Shown here one piece after another: positions 1 through 7,473 of a DNA stretch of 53,594 nt. Position numbers and translations under genes: made by a program. The stretch spans positions 1 through 53,594 of the forward strand of contig NZ_JAQZAN010000031.1 in the NCBI RefSeq assembly GCF_028737255.1, in the 5' to 3' direction. Origin of the DNA: Actinomycetospora straminea (lineage in GTDB: Bacteria; Actinomycetota; Actinomycetes; Mycobacteriales; Pseudonocardiaceae). Below the pieces are notes generated by a model. It made no database searches, was not told the DNA's origin, and saw only the letters and a program-made list of their open reading frames with translations. The first letter of the stretch is position 1. The number at the start of each line of letters is the position of its first letter.

Positions 1-98
1 GGTGCCAGTTCGAGTCCGCGAGGTGCCAGTTGGAGTCCCGGTGCCAGTTCGAGTCGGCGAGGTGCCAGTTGGAGTCGCGGTGCCAGTTCGAGTCGGCC
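1..98. repeat. 39-bp tandem repeat (alternating 21- and 18-bp units)
   Basis: Five consecutive units each begin GGTGCCAGTT[C/G]GAGTC, at 1, 22, 40, 61 and 79. Units alternate in length (21, 18, 21, 18, 20 bp) and in one base (cGAG versus gGAG), so the higher-order period is 39 bp. The array starts at the window edge and is probably longer than seen. Confidence 0.9.
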
Positions 99-100
99 AC
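1..100 (-). CDS. Partial repeat-protein ORF with tandem DSNWH units (runs off left edge)
   Basis: I do not recognise this gene. Reading leftward from a GTG at 100-98, the whole segment is open and encodes V-ADSNWHR-DSNWHL-ADSNWHR-DSNWHL-ADSNWH before the window ends. Every codon after the start ends in G or C, as expected of coding sequence here. An AAAGGA Shine-Dalgarno sequence lies 6 nt upstream of the GTG. The repeat is 39 bp (21+18 bp), so 13 codons, and keeps frame. Other frames would give LELAP/LQLAP (minus) or VPVRVGE (plus) repeats; neither has a comparable ribosome site. No function can be inferred. The alternative is a non-coding minisatellite whose period happens to be a multiple of three. 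Confidence 0.4.
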   Translation of the reverse strand, partial: MADSNWHRDSNWHLADSNWHRDSNWHLADSNWH

Positions 101-467
101 GAGGCGTCCTTTCACTCAAGGGGCGGGAAGATCGACCGGGAGGGCGTCCCGGCCGACACGGACGTGGTCCATCGCACACGCTGTGTGCCGGACCTGGTCG
201 CGGCGACGGGCGCCGGACCGATCGCCCTCCGCGTTGACGGAGAGCGACCGAACTGTCACATCCGGCGGCACCTCGCCGCGCATCCGCCCCTCGATGCTGG
301 TCAAAGAAGCGGTGTGTGACCAGACGGCGACTGGGCGTCAACCATCGGGGTGATCTCTTCTCAACGGGTGACGTCCACTGCCGAGATCCAGAGTCCGTCG
401 GTACCGTGTTCCGCACGCGGAGACCGACGGGCGCGGGCTCCGCCGAGCCCGGAGGAGGTCACACATC
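101..467. other. Intergenic region, no supported gene
   Basis: This stretch lies between the divergent left-edge repeat ORF and the diguanylate cyclase gene. It should hold both 5' ends. Open frames inside it have no convincing start site or domain. I see no confident promoter, RNA gene or repeat. Confidence 0.5.
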
Positions 468-1961
468 GTGACGGCGCGTGAACCCTCGAGGGGTCCCAGC
501 GACCCCGGGTCCGCGCTCACTCCCGCGCCCGGACCAGCACGCCCCGAGCGGCCGGTACGCGCCGTGACGGACGCCGGGATCCCGGCCGAGGACGGTGGGG
601 GTGCGCGCCCCTGGCGTCACGCGCGACGCCGGCGCGAGGGCACCGAGGCGGCCGGCGCCGCCGGTGTTGCCCAGAACACACCGCGCCGGCCCTCCGTGGG
701 GCGCCGGCTCGACCCGCGGCGCTGGAGCCTCTGGCGGGCGCCGCGCCGGGTCGTCGTCGCGGTGCTCGTCGTCGACGTGCTCGCCGTCGCGCTCTCGCTG
801 GCCGTCGCCGGGCTCGAGCCCGTCGGACCGGGAGACTGGCAGGCCCTCGCGCTGCTCGTCCTCGGGCTCGTCGTCCACGTCGAGACCGCCCGCGGCATCG
901 AGCGGCGCCGCGAGGTCGTCGCCGACGGCCAGCCCTACATCGAGCTGAAGTCGGTGTGGAGCTTCGCGGGCCTCCTGCTGCTCCCCCTCGGCCTCGCCCT
1001 CGCGCTCGTCGTCGTCACGTTCGCGTACTGGTGGCTGCGGGTCAGCCAACGCCCGGTGCCCCACCGGTGGACCTACTCGGCGGCGACGGTCCTCATCGCG
1101 TCGGTGGCCGCCTGGGCGGTGCTCGAGCTGATCCCCGGCGGGCTGCTGGTGAAGGTGTCGGGGCCGGTCGGGCTGCTCGTGCTCGTCGCCGCGGGTCTGA
1201 CGCGGTGGACCGTCAACCACGGGCTCGTCGTCTTCATGATCTGCCTGAGCGCCCCCGGCACGCCGTGGTGGAAGCGCCTGGGCTCGCCCACCGACACGCT
1301 CATCGGGCTCGGCGCGCTGGCCCTGGGTGCCGCGCTCGCCGTCGTGGCCCTGACGACGCCGTGGCTGCTGCCGGTGCTGCTCATCCCGGTGATGGGCATG
1401 CACCGCGGCTTCCTCATCCAGCAGTTCGCCCGTGCCGCGCGCACCGACCCGAAGACCGGCCTGTCCAACGCCTCGGCGTGGCGCGACCAGGCCGAGCGCG
1501 AGCTCGCCCGCCTGCGGCGCCGGGGCGGCGAGCTCGGCGTCATCATGGTCGACATCGACGCCTTCAAGGCGATCAACGACCGGCACGGCCACCTCGTCGG
1601 CGACGCCGTCCTGCGAGCCGTGGCCGACACCCTGCGCTCCGAGGTCCGCCCCTACGACGCCGTCGGGCGCTTCGGCGGCGAGGAGTTCGTGGTGCTGCTC
1701 GCCGAGGCCGGGCCCGAGCAGGTGGGGACCACGGCCGAGCGGCTTCGCCGGCGGATCAGCGAGTGCCAGGTCGAGGTCGCCCCCACCCTCGGCGGCGGCA
1801 CCGTGCAGGGCCTGACGGCCTCCATCGGCACGGCGTCGTTCCCGCAGGCCTCGCGCGACCTCGACGGCCTCATGGTCAGCGCCGACACGGCGCTGTACGC
1901 CGCCAAGCACGGGGGCCGCAACCGGGTGGAGTGCGCGCCCCCGCGCCCGACGCAGCGCTGA
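468..1961 (+). CDS. Membrane-anchored diguanylate cyclase (GGDEF)
   Basis: 497 aa. It probably makes cyclic di-GMP from two GTP at the inner face of the membrane. An Arg/Pro-rich N-terminal ~90 residues precede about six to eight hydrophobic segments (roughly residues 95-315), with no recognisable sensory domain. The C-terminal third is a GGDEF domain starting near RTDPKTGLSNASAW. The active-site motif is an intact GGEEF at 403-407. An RxxD motif (RPYD, 394-397) sits exactly five residues before it, matching the product-inhibition I-site, so both catalysis and feedback inhibition look intact. There is no EAL domain. The GTG start is chosen because GGAGGAGG ends nine bases upstream. It is monocistronic and convergent with the acyl-CoA dehydrogenase gene. 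Confidence 0.93.
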   Translation: MTAREPSRGPSDPGSALTPAPGPARPERPVRAVTDAGIPAEDGGGARPWRHARRRREGTEAAGAAGVAQNTPRRPSVGRRLDPRRWSLWRAPRRVVVAVLVVDVLAVALSLAVAGLEPVGPGDWQALALLVLGLVVHVETARGIERRREVVADGQPYIELKSVWSFAGLLLLPLGLALALVVVTFAYWWLRVSQRPVPHRWTYSAATVLIASVAAWAVLELIPGGLLVKVSGPVGLLVLVAAGLTRWTVNHGLVVFMICLSAPGTPWWKRLGSPTDTLIGLGALALGAALAVVALTTPWLLPVLLIPVMGMHRGFLIQQFARAARTDPKTGLSNASAWRDQAERELARLRRRGGELGVIMVDIDAFKAINDRHGHLVGDAVLRAVADTLRSEVRPYDAVGRFGGEEFVVLLAEAGPEQVGTTAERLRRRISECQVEVAPTLGGGTVQGLTASIGTASFPQASRDLDGLMVSADTALYAAKHGGRNRVECAPPRPTQR

Positions 1962-1986
1962 GGGACGACCGGGGGCTACCGGGGCA

Positions 1987-3174
1987 CTACCGGAAGGCCG
2001 GGATGCCCGTGACGGCCTGGCCGATGGAGAGGGCGTGCATCTCCTCGGTGCCCTCGTAGGTCAGCACGGTCTCGAGGTTCGTCATGTGCCGGAACACCGG
2101 GTACTCGAGGGTGATCCCGTTGCCGCCGAGCACGGTCCGCGCGGTGCGGGCGACGTCGAGCGCGGCCCGGACGTTCGCCATCTTCCCGAAGCTGACCTGC
2201 GCGGGGTGGAGCTGCTCGGCGTCCTTGAGCCGCCCGATGCGCGACGCCGTGAGGCCCGCCTGGTTGACGCTGACGACCATGTCGGCGAGCTTGCGCTGGG
2301 TCAGCTGGAACCCGGCGATGGGCTGGCCGAACTGCTCGCGGTCGATGGCGTAGGCCCGCGCCGACTCGTAGCAGGTCCGCGCCGCGCCCACGGCGCCCCA
2401 GAGGATGCCGTAGCGGGCCTCGTTGAGGCACGAGAGCGGGCCCTTGAGCCCCTCGACGTCGGGGAACACGGCGTCGGCGGGCAGGCGGACGCCCTCGAGG
2501 ACGAGCTCGGCGGTGAGCGACGCGCGCAGCGAGAGCTTGTGCTTGACCTCGTTCGCGGTGAAGCCGGCCGTGTCGGTGGGCACGACGAACCCGCGGATGC
2601 CCTTGCTGCCCTGCTCGGGGTCGGTCTGCGCCCAGACGACGGCGACGTCGGCGAGGGTGCCGTTGGTGATCCACATCTTGGACCCGTCGAGCACCCAGTC
2701 GTCCCCGTCCCGCCGGGCGCGGGTGCGCATCGAGCCCGGGTCGGAGCCCGCGTCGGCCTCGGTGAGCCCGAAGCAGCCGAGCGCCTCGCCCGTCGCCATC
2801 CGCGGGAGCCACTGCTGCTTGTGCTCCTCGGAGCCCCAGCGGTGGATCGCGAACATCGCCAGCGAGCCCTGGACCGACACGAACGAGCGCAGCCCCGAGT
2901 CGACGGCCTCGAGCTCGCGGCAGGCCAGGCCGTAGCTCGTGGCGTTGGTGCCGGCGCACCCGTAGCCCTCCAGGTGCATGCCGAGCAGGCCGAGCGAGCC
3001 CAGGCCCTTGGCGATGTCGCGGGGCAGGGTGTTCGACTCGTACCACTCGGCGATGCGCGGCTCGAGCTCCGCGGCCGCGTAGTCGCGCACGGCGTCGCGG
3101 ATGTCCCGCTCCTCGGCGCTCAGGTCGGCGTCGACGGCGAGGAAGTCGCTGGGGTCGGGAGGTGGGGTCGCCAT
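1987..3174 (-). CDS. gcdH: Glutaryl-CoA dehydrogenase-like acyl-CoA dehydrogenase
   Basis: 395 aa, the normal length for a four-helix-bundle FAD acyl-CoA dehydrogenase. The GcdH subfamily has a catalytic Glu in a TYEGT motif, present here as E374, and an Arg/Ser pair that binds the distal carboxylate, matching VDSGLRS (R96, S97). Other family blocks are GCFGLTEADAGSDP (flavin binding), KMWITNG and LGGNGI. The expected reaction is oxidative decarboxylation of glutaryl-CoA to crotonyl-CoA in lysine/tryptophan catabolism. The Nudix gene ends four bases before this ATG, so the two are probably cotranscribed. The GcdH assignment is strong for the subfamily; the substrate itself is inferred. Confidence 0.88.
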   Translation of the reverse strand: MATPPPDPSDFLAVDADLSAEERDIRDAVRDYAAAELEPRIAEWYESNTLPRDIAKGLGSLGLLGMHLEGYGCAGTNATSYGLACRELEAVDSGLRSFVSVQGSLAMFAIHRWGSEEHKQQWLPRMATGEALGCFGLTEADAGSDPGSMRTRARRDGDDWVLDGSKMWITNGTLADVAVVWAQTDPEQGSKGIRGFVVPTDTAGFTANEVKHKLSLRASLTAELVLEGVRLPADAVFPDVEGLKGPLSCLNEARYGILWGAVGAARTCYESARAYAIDREQFGQPIAGFQLTQRKLADMVVSVNQAGLTASRIGRLKDAEQLHPAQVSFGKMANVRAALDVARTARTVLGGNGITLEYPVFRHMTNLETVLTYEGTEEMHALSIGQAVTGIPAFR

Positions 3175-3178
3175 GGCC

Positions 3179-3637
3179 TCACGGTAGGCGTTCGACGGCC
3201 TCCGGACCCGCCCAGAACGCCCCGAACCCCGGGTGCAGCGCGAGGTCCGACACCTCGTCGACCGGCGTCCAGCGCAGCTCGGTGGCCTCGCCGTCGGTGG
3301 GCTCGAGGGGCGGGGCGTCGTCGGTGTCGAGGCGCGCGTGGACGGTGACGTAGGACCAACCGCCGTGGTCGTCGGTGGTCTCGCCGGTCAGCCGGACCCG
3401 CGAGGCGTCCACGCCGGTCTCCTCCACGGCCTCGCGCAGCGCCGCGTCCCGGGCGGACTCGCCGGAGTCGCGGGCACCGCCGGGGATGCCCCACGTACCG
3501 CCGTGGTGGCTCCACCAGACCCGGTGGGCGAGCAGGACCGCGTCACCGTGGCGCAGCAGCAGCCCGGCCGCCCCGAACCGTCCCCAGTGCCGGTGGCCCG
3601 CGTCGCACACGACCCAGCCGTCACCGTCACCACGCAC
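3179..3637 (-). CDS. Nudix hydrolase
   Basis: 152 aa. A complete Nudix box is visible, with G-x5-E-x7-REAVEETG-V spacing beginning at GGARDSGE, so Mg2+-dependent hydrolysis of a nucleoside diphosphate linked to another group is expected. The N-terminus (DAGHRHWGRFGAAGLLL) and the GTWGIPGG segment before the box are typical of MutT-like proteins. The substrate cannot be told from sequence. The start is a GTG; no strong ribosome site is visible, so it could shift slightly. It is the first gene of a probable two-gene transcript with gcdH. Confidence 0.85.
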   Translation of the reverse strand: MRGDGDGWVVCDAGHRHWGRFGAAGLLLRHGDAVLLAHRVWWSHHGGTWGIPGGARDSGESARDAALREAVEETGVDASRVRLTGETTDDHGGWSYVTVHARLDTDDAPPLEPTDGEATELRWTPVDEVSDLALHPGFGAFWAGPEAVERLP

Positions 3638-3696
3638 GGGAGATCACACTAAGCGGAGCGGGCCCGGACGGCGATCGCGGCGGCCGGAACGGGAAC

Positions 3697-4800
3697 ATGA
3701 CGCCCATGAGTGCCGTGCCCCCGTTCGGGGCCGAGGAAGAACTGCTGCTGGTCGACCCGGCCACCGGCTCCCCCCGCGGGCGGGCCGGCCGGGTGCGCGA
3801 CGCGGCGTCCGGCGAGCTCGACGGGGAGATGCGCACCGAGCAGGTGGAGACGGCCACCGCGCCCCACCACGACGCGGCGTCCCTCGCCGACGACCTGCGC
3901 CGGCGGCGGCGGGAGGCGCGCGAGGCGGCGCGCCGGTCGGGCGTGGACGTCGCCGGCCTGGCCACCTCGCCGGTCGCCCCGGACGAGGCCTCGGAGCCGA
4001 ACGCGGTGCCCGACGGTCGCTACGGCGACATCGCCGAGCGCTTCGGCGCCATCGCCACCGCCCAGCTGACGAGCGGGCAGCACGTGCACGTCGAGGTCGC
4101 CTCCCCCGAGGAGGGCGTCGGCGTCCTCGACCGCATCGGCCCGTGGCTGCCGGTGCTGCGGGCGCTGGCGAGCAACTCCCCGTGCTGGCGGGGCCGCGAC
4201 ACGACCTACGCGAGCTACCGCAGCGTCGTCTGGTCCCGGTGGCCCTCGGCCGGCCCGACGCGGATCTTCGGCTCGCTGGCCGCGTACGACGAGGCCGTCG
4301 CCGCGATGCTCGCGACCGACACCGTGCTCGACGAGGCGATGGTGTACTTCGACGCCCGCCTCTCCCGCGAGCTGGGCACGGTCGAGGTGCGGGTGTGCGA
4401 CGTGGCACTCGAGGTCGACGACGCGGTGCTCGTCGCGGTGCTCGCGCGGGCCCTGGTCACCACGGCGGCCCGCGAGGCGCGCGAGGGCGTCGTCCCGCGC
4501 GACGAGCCGATCGAGGCCCTGCGCCTGGCGCACTGGCGGGCGGCGCGCTGGGGGCTGACCGCCGAGCTCGTGGATCCGCGCAGCGGCAAGCCCGCCCCGG
4601 CCGGCGACGTGCTGCGGGCCCTCCGGGACCACGTGGCCGGGGCGCTGGCGGACGCCGGCGACGCCGAGCTCGCCGCCGACGGCTGCGCGCGCCTCCTGGC
4701 GCACGGCACCGGGTCGGTCCGCCAGCGCGCGGCGATCGAGGCCGCCGGCGGGGACCTCGCCGGCGCCGTGCACGCGGCGGTGGAGCGCTTCCTGCCCTGA
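3697..4800 (+). CDS. Glutamate-cysteine ligase type 2 (YbdK/GCS2 family)
   Basis: 367 aa, the usual length of the YbdK carboxylate-amine ligase family, which includes weak gamma-glutamyl-cysteine ligases. Seen: the N-terminal FGAEEELLLVDPATG (the family's FGxEEEF motif), EMRTEQVE, TSGQHVHVEV, the substrate-loop ASNSPCWRGRDTTYASYR, and GTVEVRVCDV near the C-terminal half. In actinobacteria such enzymes may feed ergothioneine or other gamma-glutamyl thiols, but no egt or msh gene lies nearby. The first ATG is used because a GGGAA sequence lies just before it; a second in-frame ATG is at 3706. The gene ends at a strong hairpin shared with the opposite-strand neighbour. Confidence 0.85.
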   Translation: MTPMSAVPPFGAEEELLLVDPATGSPRGRAGRVRDAASGELDGEMRTEQVETATAPHHDAASLADDLRRRRREAREAARRSGVDVAGLATSPVAPDEASEPNAVPDGRYGDIAERFGAIATAQLTSGQHVHVEVASPEEGVGVLDRIGPWLPVLRALASNSPCWRGRDTTYASYRSVVWSRWPSAGPTRIFGSLAAYDEAVAAMLATDTVLDEAMVYFDARLSRELGTVEVRVCDVALEVDDAVLVAVLARALVTTAAREAREGVVPRDEPIEALRLAHWRAARWGLTAELVDPRSGKPAPAGDVLRALRDHVAGALADAGDAELAADGCARLLAHGTGSVRQRAAIEAAGGDLAGAVHAAVERFLP

Positions 4801-4804
4801 CCCT

Positions 4805-4846
4805 CGTGCGTGATCTTCTCAGCGACAGCTCAGGAGATCACGCACG
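4805..4846. terminator. Convergent hairpin between GCS2 and DUF2867 genes
   Basis: Arms 4805-4823 and 4828-4846 pair with one mismatch and one G-T, around a GACA loop. It starts four bases after the GCS2 stop and overlaps the last codons of the minus-strand gene. The outer GTGCGTGATCTTCTC resembles the 46-bp palindromes at 27634 and 43863. Confidence 0.75.
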
Positions 4847-6277
4847 TGCGGTGATGCCCCGGGCCATGGCGCCGAAGACGGCGGGGGCGCCCGCGAGCAG
4901 GGCGCGGCCGTAGACCAGGCCCGCGAGCCCCGCGGGCACGAACGCCACGTCGAGGCGCAGGTGCGCGCCGTGCCCGGAGACGTCGGGGTCGACGGCCAGC
5001 GTGAGCGTCAGGGTCCCGGGCTGGCGCAGCTCCGAGCGCAGCACCAGGCGCGCGCCGGGCTCCACGGCCTCGACGCACCAGCCGTCGACGACGTCGCCGG
5101 CCTGCAGCGGCCGGCCGTGCGGGCGGCCGCGGTAGCCGCCGACCCCGCCGAGCAGCTGGTCGGCCCAGCCCCGCAGCGTCCAGGCGCCGAGCGGGACGTA
5201 CCAGCCGGCGTCCCCGCCGATGCCGTCCACGACCGCCCAGAGCGCCGCCGCGTCCGCGGGGCACGGGGCCGTCGTGCCCCAGCGGTGGACGGTGCCGCCG
5301 GAGCCCGCCGGGTCGGTGGGCCCCGCCAGCGCGGGGTCGTCGGCCGCCGGGGCGGCGGACGCCTCGTGGCGCCGGCCCAGCGCCGCGCGGACCGCGTCGT
5401 CGTAGGTCGTCCGCCCGCCCGGCGGTGGCCCGATCACGGTGAGGACGTCGTCCTCGCGGCAGACGAGGTCGTCGGCGAGCGACTCGATCAGCGGGGTCGC
5501 GAGCCCGCGCGGCAGCGGCGTCAGGGCCTCGACGACGCGGCCGGCGAGCGCCGGCCCGCCGGGCGGCACCGGCACGGGCACCGGGACCACGGCGCCCTGG
5601 GGCAGGCCCGCGAGGCGCAGGTAGCGGCGGACGAGCTCGAGGTAGCTCAGGACGTCGGGGCCGCCGACGTCGAAGCGCCGGTCCACCTCCGCGGGCAGGG
5701 CGAGCGCGCCGAGCAGGTAGTGCAGGACGTCGGCGATCGCGATCGGCTGCGTGCGGTGCGCGAGCCACGGGACCGCGGGCAGCACGGGGACCCGCTCGGC
5801 GAGGTGGCGGATCATCTCGAAGCTCGCCGAGCCCGAGCCCACGACGATCGAGGCCTCGAGCGCGACGGTGGGCACGGGGCCGTCGAGGAAGACGTCGGCC
5901 ACCTCGGCGCGCGACGCCAGGTGACGGGACGCGCCGGCCTCCGGTCGCAGGCCCCCGAGGTAGACGATCCGGCCCACCCCGGCGCGGGCGGCCGCGGTGC
6001 TGACCAGGCGGGCGGCGCTGCGGTCGCGCTCGGGGAAGTCGGGGCGCTCGAGGGTGTGGGCGAGGTGGACGACGGCGTCGGCACCCTCGACCAGGGTGCG
6101 CACCGCGTCGGGGTCGGCGAGGTCGCCGAGGACGGCGTCGACGTGCTCGGCCCACCCGGTGGCCGCGAGCTTGTGCGGGCTGCGGACCAGCACCGCGACG
6201 TCGTGCCCGTCGTGGAGCAGGCGCCGGACCAGGCGCACGCCGACGTAGCCGGTCCCGCCGATCACCGCGCAGCGCAT
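4838..6277 (-). CDS. NAD(P)-binding atypical SDR fused to DUF2867 (SRPBCC-like) domain
   Basis: 479 aa from ATG 6277. Residues 1-~290 form an atypical short-chain-dehydrogenase fold: MRCAVIGGTGYVGVRLVRRL is a clean GxxGxxG dinucleotide site, followed by VHLAHTLE and a region ending in epimerase-like VGGPDVLSYLELV. After a Pro/Ala-rich linker near 330-345, the C-terminal ~140 residues match DUF2867, seen as GWYVPLGAWTLRGWADQLLGG and PLQAGDVVDGWCVEAVEPG, which is thought to be a SRPBCC/START-like ligand pocket. This two-domain order is common in actinobacteria (YbjT-like proteins) with no assigned substrate. The frame stays open upstream to 6661, but the ATG directly precedes the nucleotide-binding motif. 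Confidence 0.85.
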   Translation of the reverse strand: MRCAVIGGTGYVGVRLVRRLLHDGHDVAVLVRSPHKLAATGWAEHVDAVLGDLADPDAVRTLVEGADAVVHLAHTLERPDFPERDRSAARLVSTAAARAGVGRIVYLGGLRPEAGASRHLASRAEVADVFLDGPVPTVALEASIVVGSGSASFEMIRHLAERVPVLPAVPWLAHRTQPIAIADVLHYLLGALALPAEVDRRFDVGGPDVLSYLELVRRYLRLAGLPQGAVVPVPVPVPPGGPALAGRVVEALTPLPRGLATPLIESLADDLVCREDDVLTVIGPPPGGRTTYDDAVRAALGRRHEASAAPAADDPALAGPTDPAGSGGTVHRWGTTAPCPADAAALWAVVDGIGGDAGWYVPLGAWTLRGWADQLLGGVGGYRGRPHGRPLQAGDVVDGWCVEAVEPGARLVLRSELRQPGTLTLTLAVDPDVSGHGAHLRLDVAFVPAGLAGLVYGRALLAGAPAVFGAMARGITARA

Positions 6278-6327
6278 GCCGCCATCCTGGGGTGGCGCGC
6301 CGCGTCCGGGCACTCCGGGGCCGGTGG

Positions 6328-6537
6328 TCAGCTGACGGTGGGCTTGCCCGGCCGGTCGGCCGCCCGCTGGTCGACGAACAGCCCGCCGCCGCGGGAGAGC
6401 GCGAGCGCGAGCTGCCAGAGACCGAACGCGAGCAGGATCAGCCCGATGATCGTCTGCCCGAGGACCAGGGCGACGATGCCCGCGGTCACCACCACCCAGA
6501 TGACGAGGTCCCGCGCCGTCCGTCGTGCCGTCTTCAT
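6328..6537 (-). CDS. Small two-helix membrane protein
   Basis: 69 aa, unrecognised. It has a basic N-terminus (MKTARRTARD) followed by two hydrophobic segments (about 10-28 and 32-50), then a short polar tail. I prefer ATG 6537 over GTG 6558 because GGAGG lies nine bases upstream of the ATG and would be buried in coding sequence from the earlier start. It is about 50 nt upstream of the SDR/DUF2867 gene on the same strand, so they may share a transcript. Charge pattern suggests both termini are cytoplasmic. No function inferred. Confidence 0.6.
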   Translation of the reverse strand: MKTARRTARDLVIWVVVTAGIVALVLGQTIIGLILLAFGLWQLALALSRGGGLFVDQRAADRPGKPTVS

Positions 6538-6692
6538 CGGAGGTCGCCTCCGTGCCACGTCCGGGGGTCACCCGGTCGTGTGCCCCGCTCCGGTCAGTCT
6601 GGCCCGCAGGAGGTGGAAGCGCAGCACACGGACCTGCGGAAAGTGGTCCCCACCCGTTCATCGCAGCCTGTAGGCGGAGCGTGAGCAGGAGA

Positions 6693-6708
6693 CGTGAGCG
6701 ACGTCACA
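6693..6708. promoter_or_regulatory. CRP-like site (GTGA-N6-TCAC)
   Basis: CGTGAGCGACGTCACA contains GTGA (6694-6697) and TCAC (6704-6707) separated by six bases, an exact match to the core of cAMP-receptor-protein sites. Its centre is about 74 bp upstream of the predicted start of the whiB1 transcript. M. tuberculosis whiB1 is known to be controlled by its CRP, Rv3676, so the position is meaningful. Confidence 0.6.
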
Positions 6709-6740
6709 CAGGTTCAGCAGGGTGGCGCGGATCAAAAGGG

Positions 6741-6768
6741 TTTGCCCGACGCGCTGTACGGCTAGATC
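6741..6768 (+). promoter_or_regulatory. Probable whiB1 promoter
   Basis: TTTGCC (6741-6746) and TAGATC (6763-6768) are separated by 16 bp, a reasonable primary-sigma promoter. It would place the transcript start near 6775 and leave a long leader before the ATG at 7114. Confidence 0.45.
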
Positions 6769-7113
6769 ATGGGGGCTCGTTCGACACGGGGTTCCCGCAC
6801 GCCCGGGGACCGCGGCCGCGATCACATGTCGCGGGTGGAGGGAACCGATCCGGCTCCTTCGACGTCATACCGAGTACTGAAGGTGCTCCGGACCCCGGGG
6901 CGCGGGCCCATCCCGGGCCGCTCCGAGGACCGACACGCAGGAACCCCCGGATACGTACCGACGCCCGGCGCACGAATCGTGCCGCAGGGGCCGTCGTGAG
7001 GTGCGCACGCGCGCGCCTCGCGTCGGGCCCGGCGGCACCAGGCCCGTCCCGCCCGCTCCGGCGGAGCGCGGGCCGGTGAGATCACCGACGAGCGAGATTG
7101 GACTGGCAAGGAC

Positions 7114-7371
7114 ATGGATTGGGAGCAGGCGGCCTGCCGCGACCACGACCCCGAACTCTTCTTCCCCCTGACCGAGCACGGTCCGGGCTCCGCGCAGCTG
7201 GCCGAGGCCAAGGCGGTCTGCCACAGCTGCCCCCTCCAGCGTGGCTGCCTGCAGTGGGCCATGGACACCGGCCAGGAGGCCGGCGTGTGGGGCGGGACCA
7301 GCGAGGACGAGCGGCGCGCCATGCGCCGTGCCGCGCGCGTGGGCGACCTCGCGCGCCCGCACGCCGCCTGA
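7114..7371 (+). CDS. whiB1: WhiB1-type iron-sulfur transcription factor
   Basis: 85 aa. The sequence follows M. tuberculosis WhiB1 closely from its first residues (MDW..AACRD.DPELFFP), through CHSCPLQRGCLQWAMDTGQ, to GVWGG and SEDERRA. The four cluster ligands are C8, C36, C39 and C45 in the C-xn-CxxC-x5-C arrangement. GVWGG (57-61) is followed by a basic DNA-binding tail. WhiB1 carries a nitric-oxide-sensitive [4Fe-4S] cluster, binds the primary sigma factor and is essential in mycobacteria; those properties come from the family. The gene is single, preceded by a CRP-like site and followed by a very strong terminator. Confidence 0.93.
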   Translation: MDWEQAACRDHDPELFFPLTEHGPGSAQLAEAKAVCHSCPLQRGCLQWAMDTGQEAGVWGGTSEDERRAMRRAARVGDLARPHAA

Positions 7372-7404
7372 GCGACGCACACACGGCACACACGCAGCAC
7401 GCAC

Positions 7405-7443
7405 ACGACGGGCCCGCCCCCACGCTGGGGGCGGGCCCGTCGT
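7405..7443. terminator. Perfect 18-bp hairpin between whiB1 and DUF2188 gene
   Basis: Arms 7405-7422 and 7426-7443 are perfectly complementary with a three-base loop CGC. It lies 34 nt past the whiB1 stop and 31 nt past the convergent gene's stop, so it probably ends both transcripts. There is no clear T tract. Confidence 0.9.
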
Positions 7444-7473
7444 CGTCTGCGGGGCGGCCTGACCGGCCACGGC

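Larger units (their letters stand above)
6538..7113. other. whiB1 upstream region, no gene
   Basis: 576 bases without a supported coding gene. Short open frames here lack ribosome sites and domains. The region holds a CRP-like palindrome, a probable promoter, and a predicted untranslated leader of about 340 nt before whiB1. The divergent small membrane-protein gene also starts from it. Confidence 0.6.

Noticed and set aside
1..98. tRNA T-arm remnants, because GTTCGAGTC recurs
   Set aside because: No pairing stem flanks the loop-like sequence, alternate units change it to GTTGGAGTC, and no acceptor or anticodon arms are present.
1..98. CRISPR array at the left edge
   Set aside because: Units are contiguous without spacers and alternate in length.
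2..353. Plus-strand frames through the left-edge repeat (VPVRVGE or CQFESAR repeats)
   Set aside because: No ribosome site before either, and both run on into sequence with no coding signal; the minus-strand DSNWH frame has better support.
3638..3655. GGGAGATCACACTAAG as a fourth palindrome-family copy
   Set aside because: Only one half-site resembles the family; there is no matching second arm.
6769..6999. 76-codon plus-strand ORF before whiB1
   Set aside because: It starts at the predicted promoter, has no ribosome site, and its sequence is Arg/Pro/Gly-rich as expected for chance frames in this base composition.
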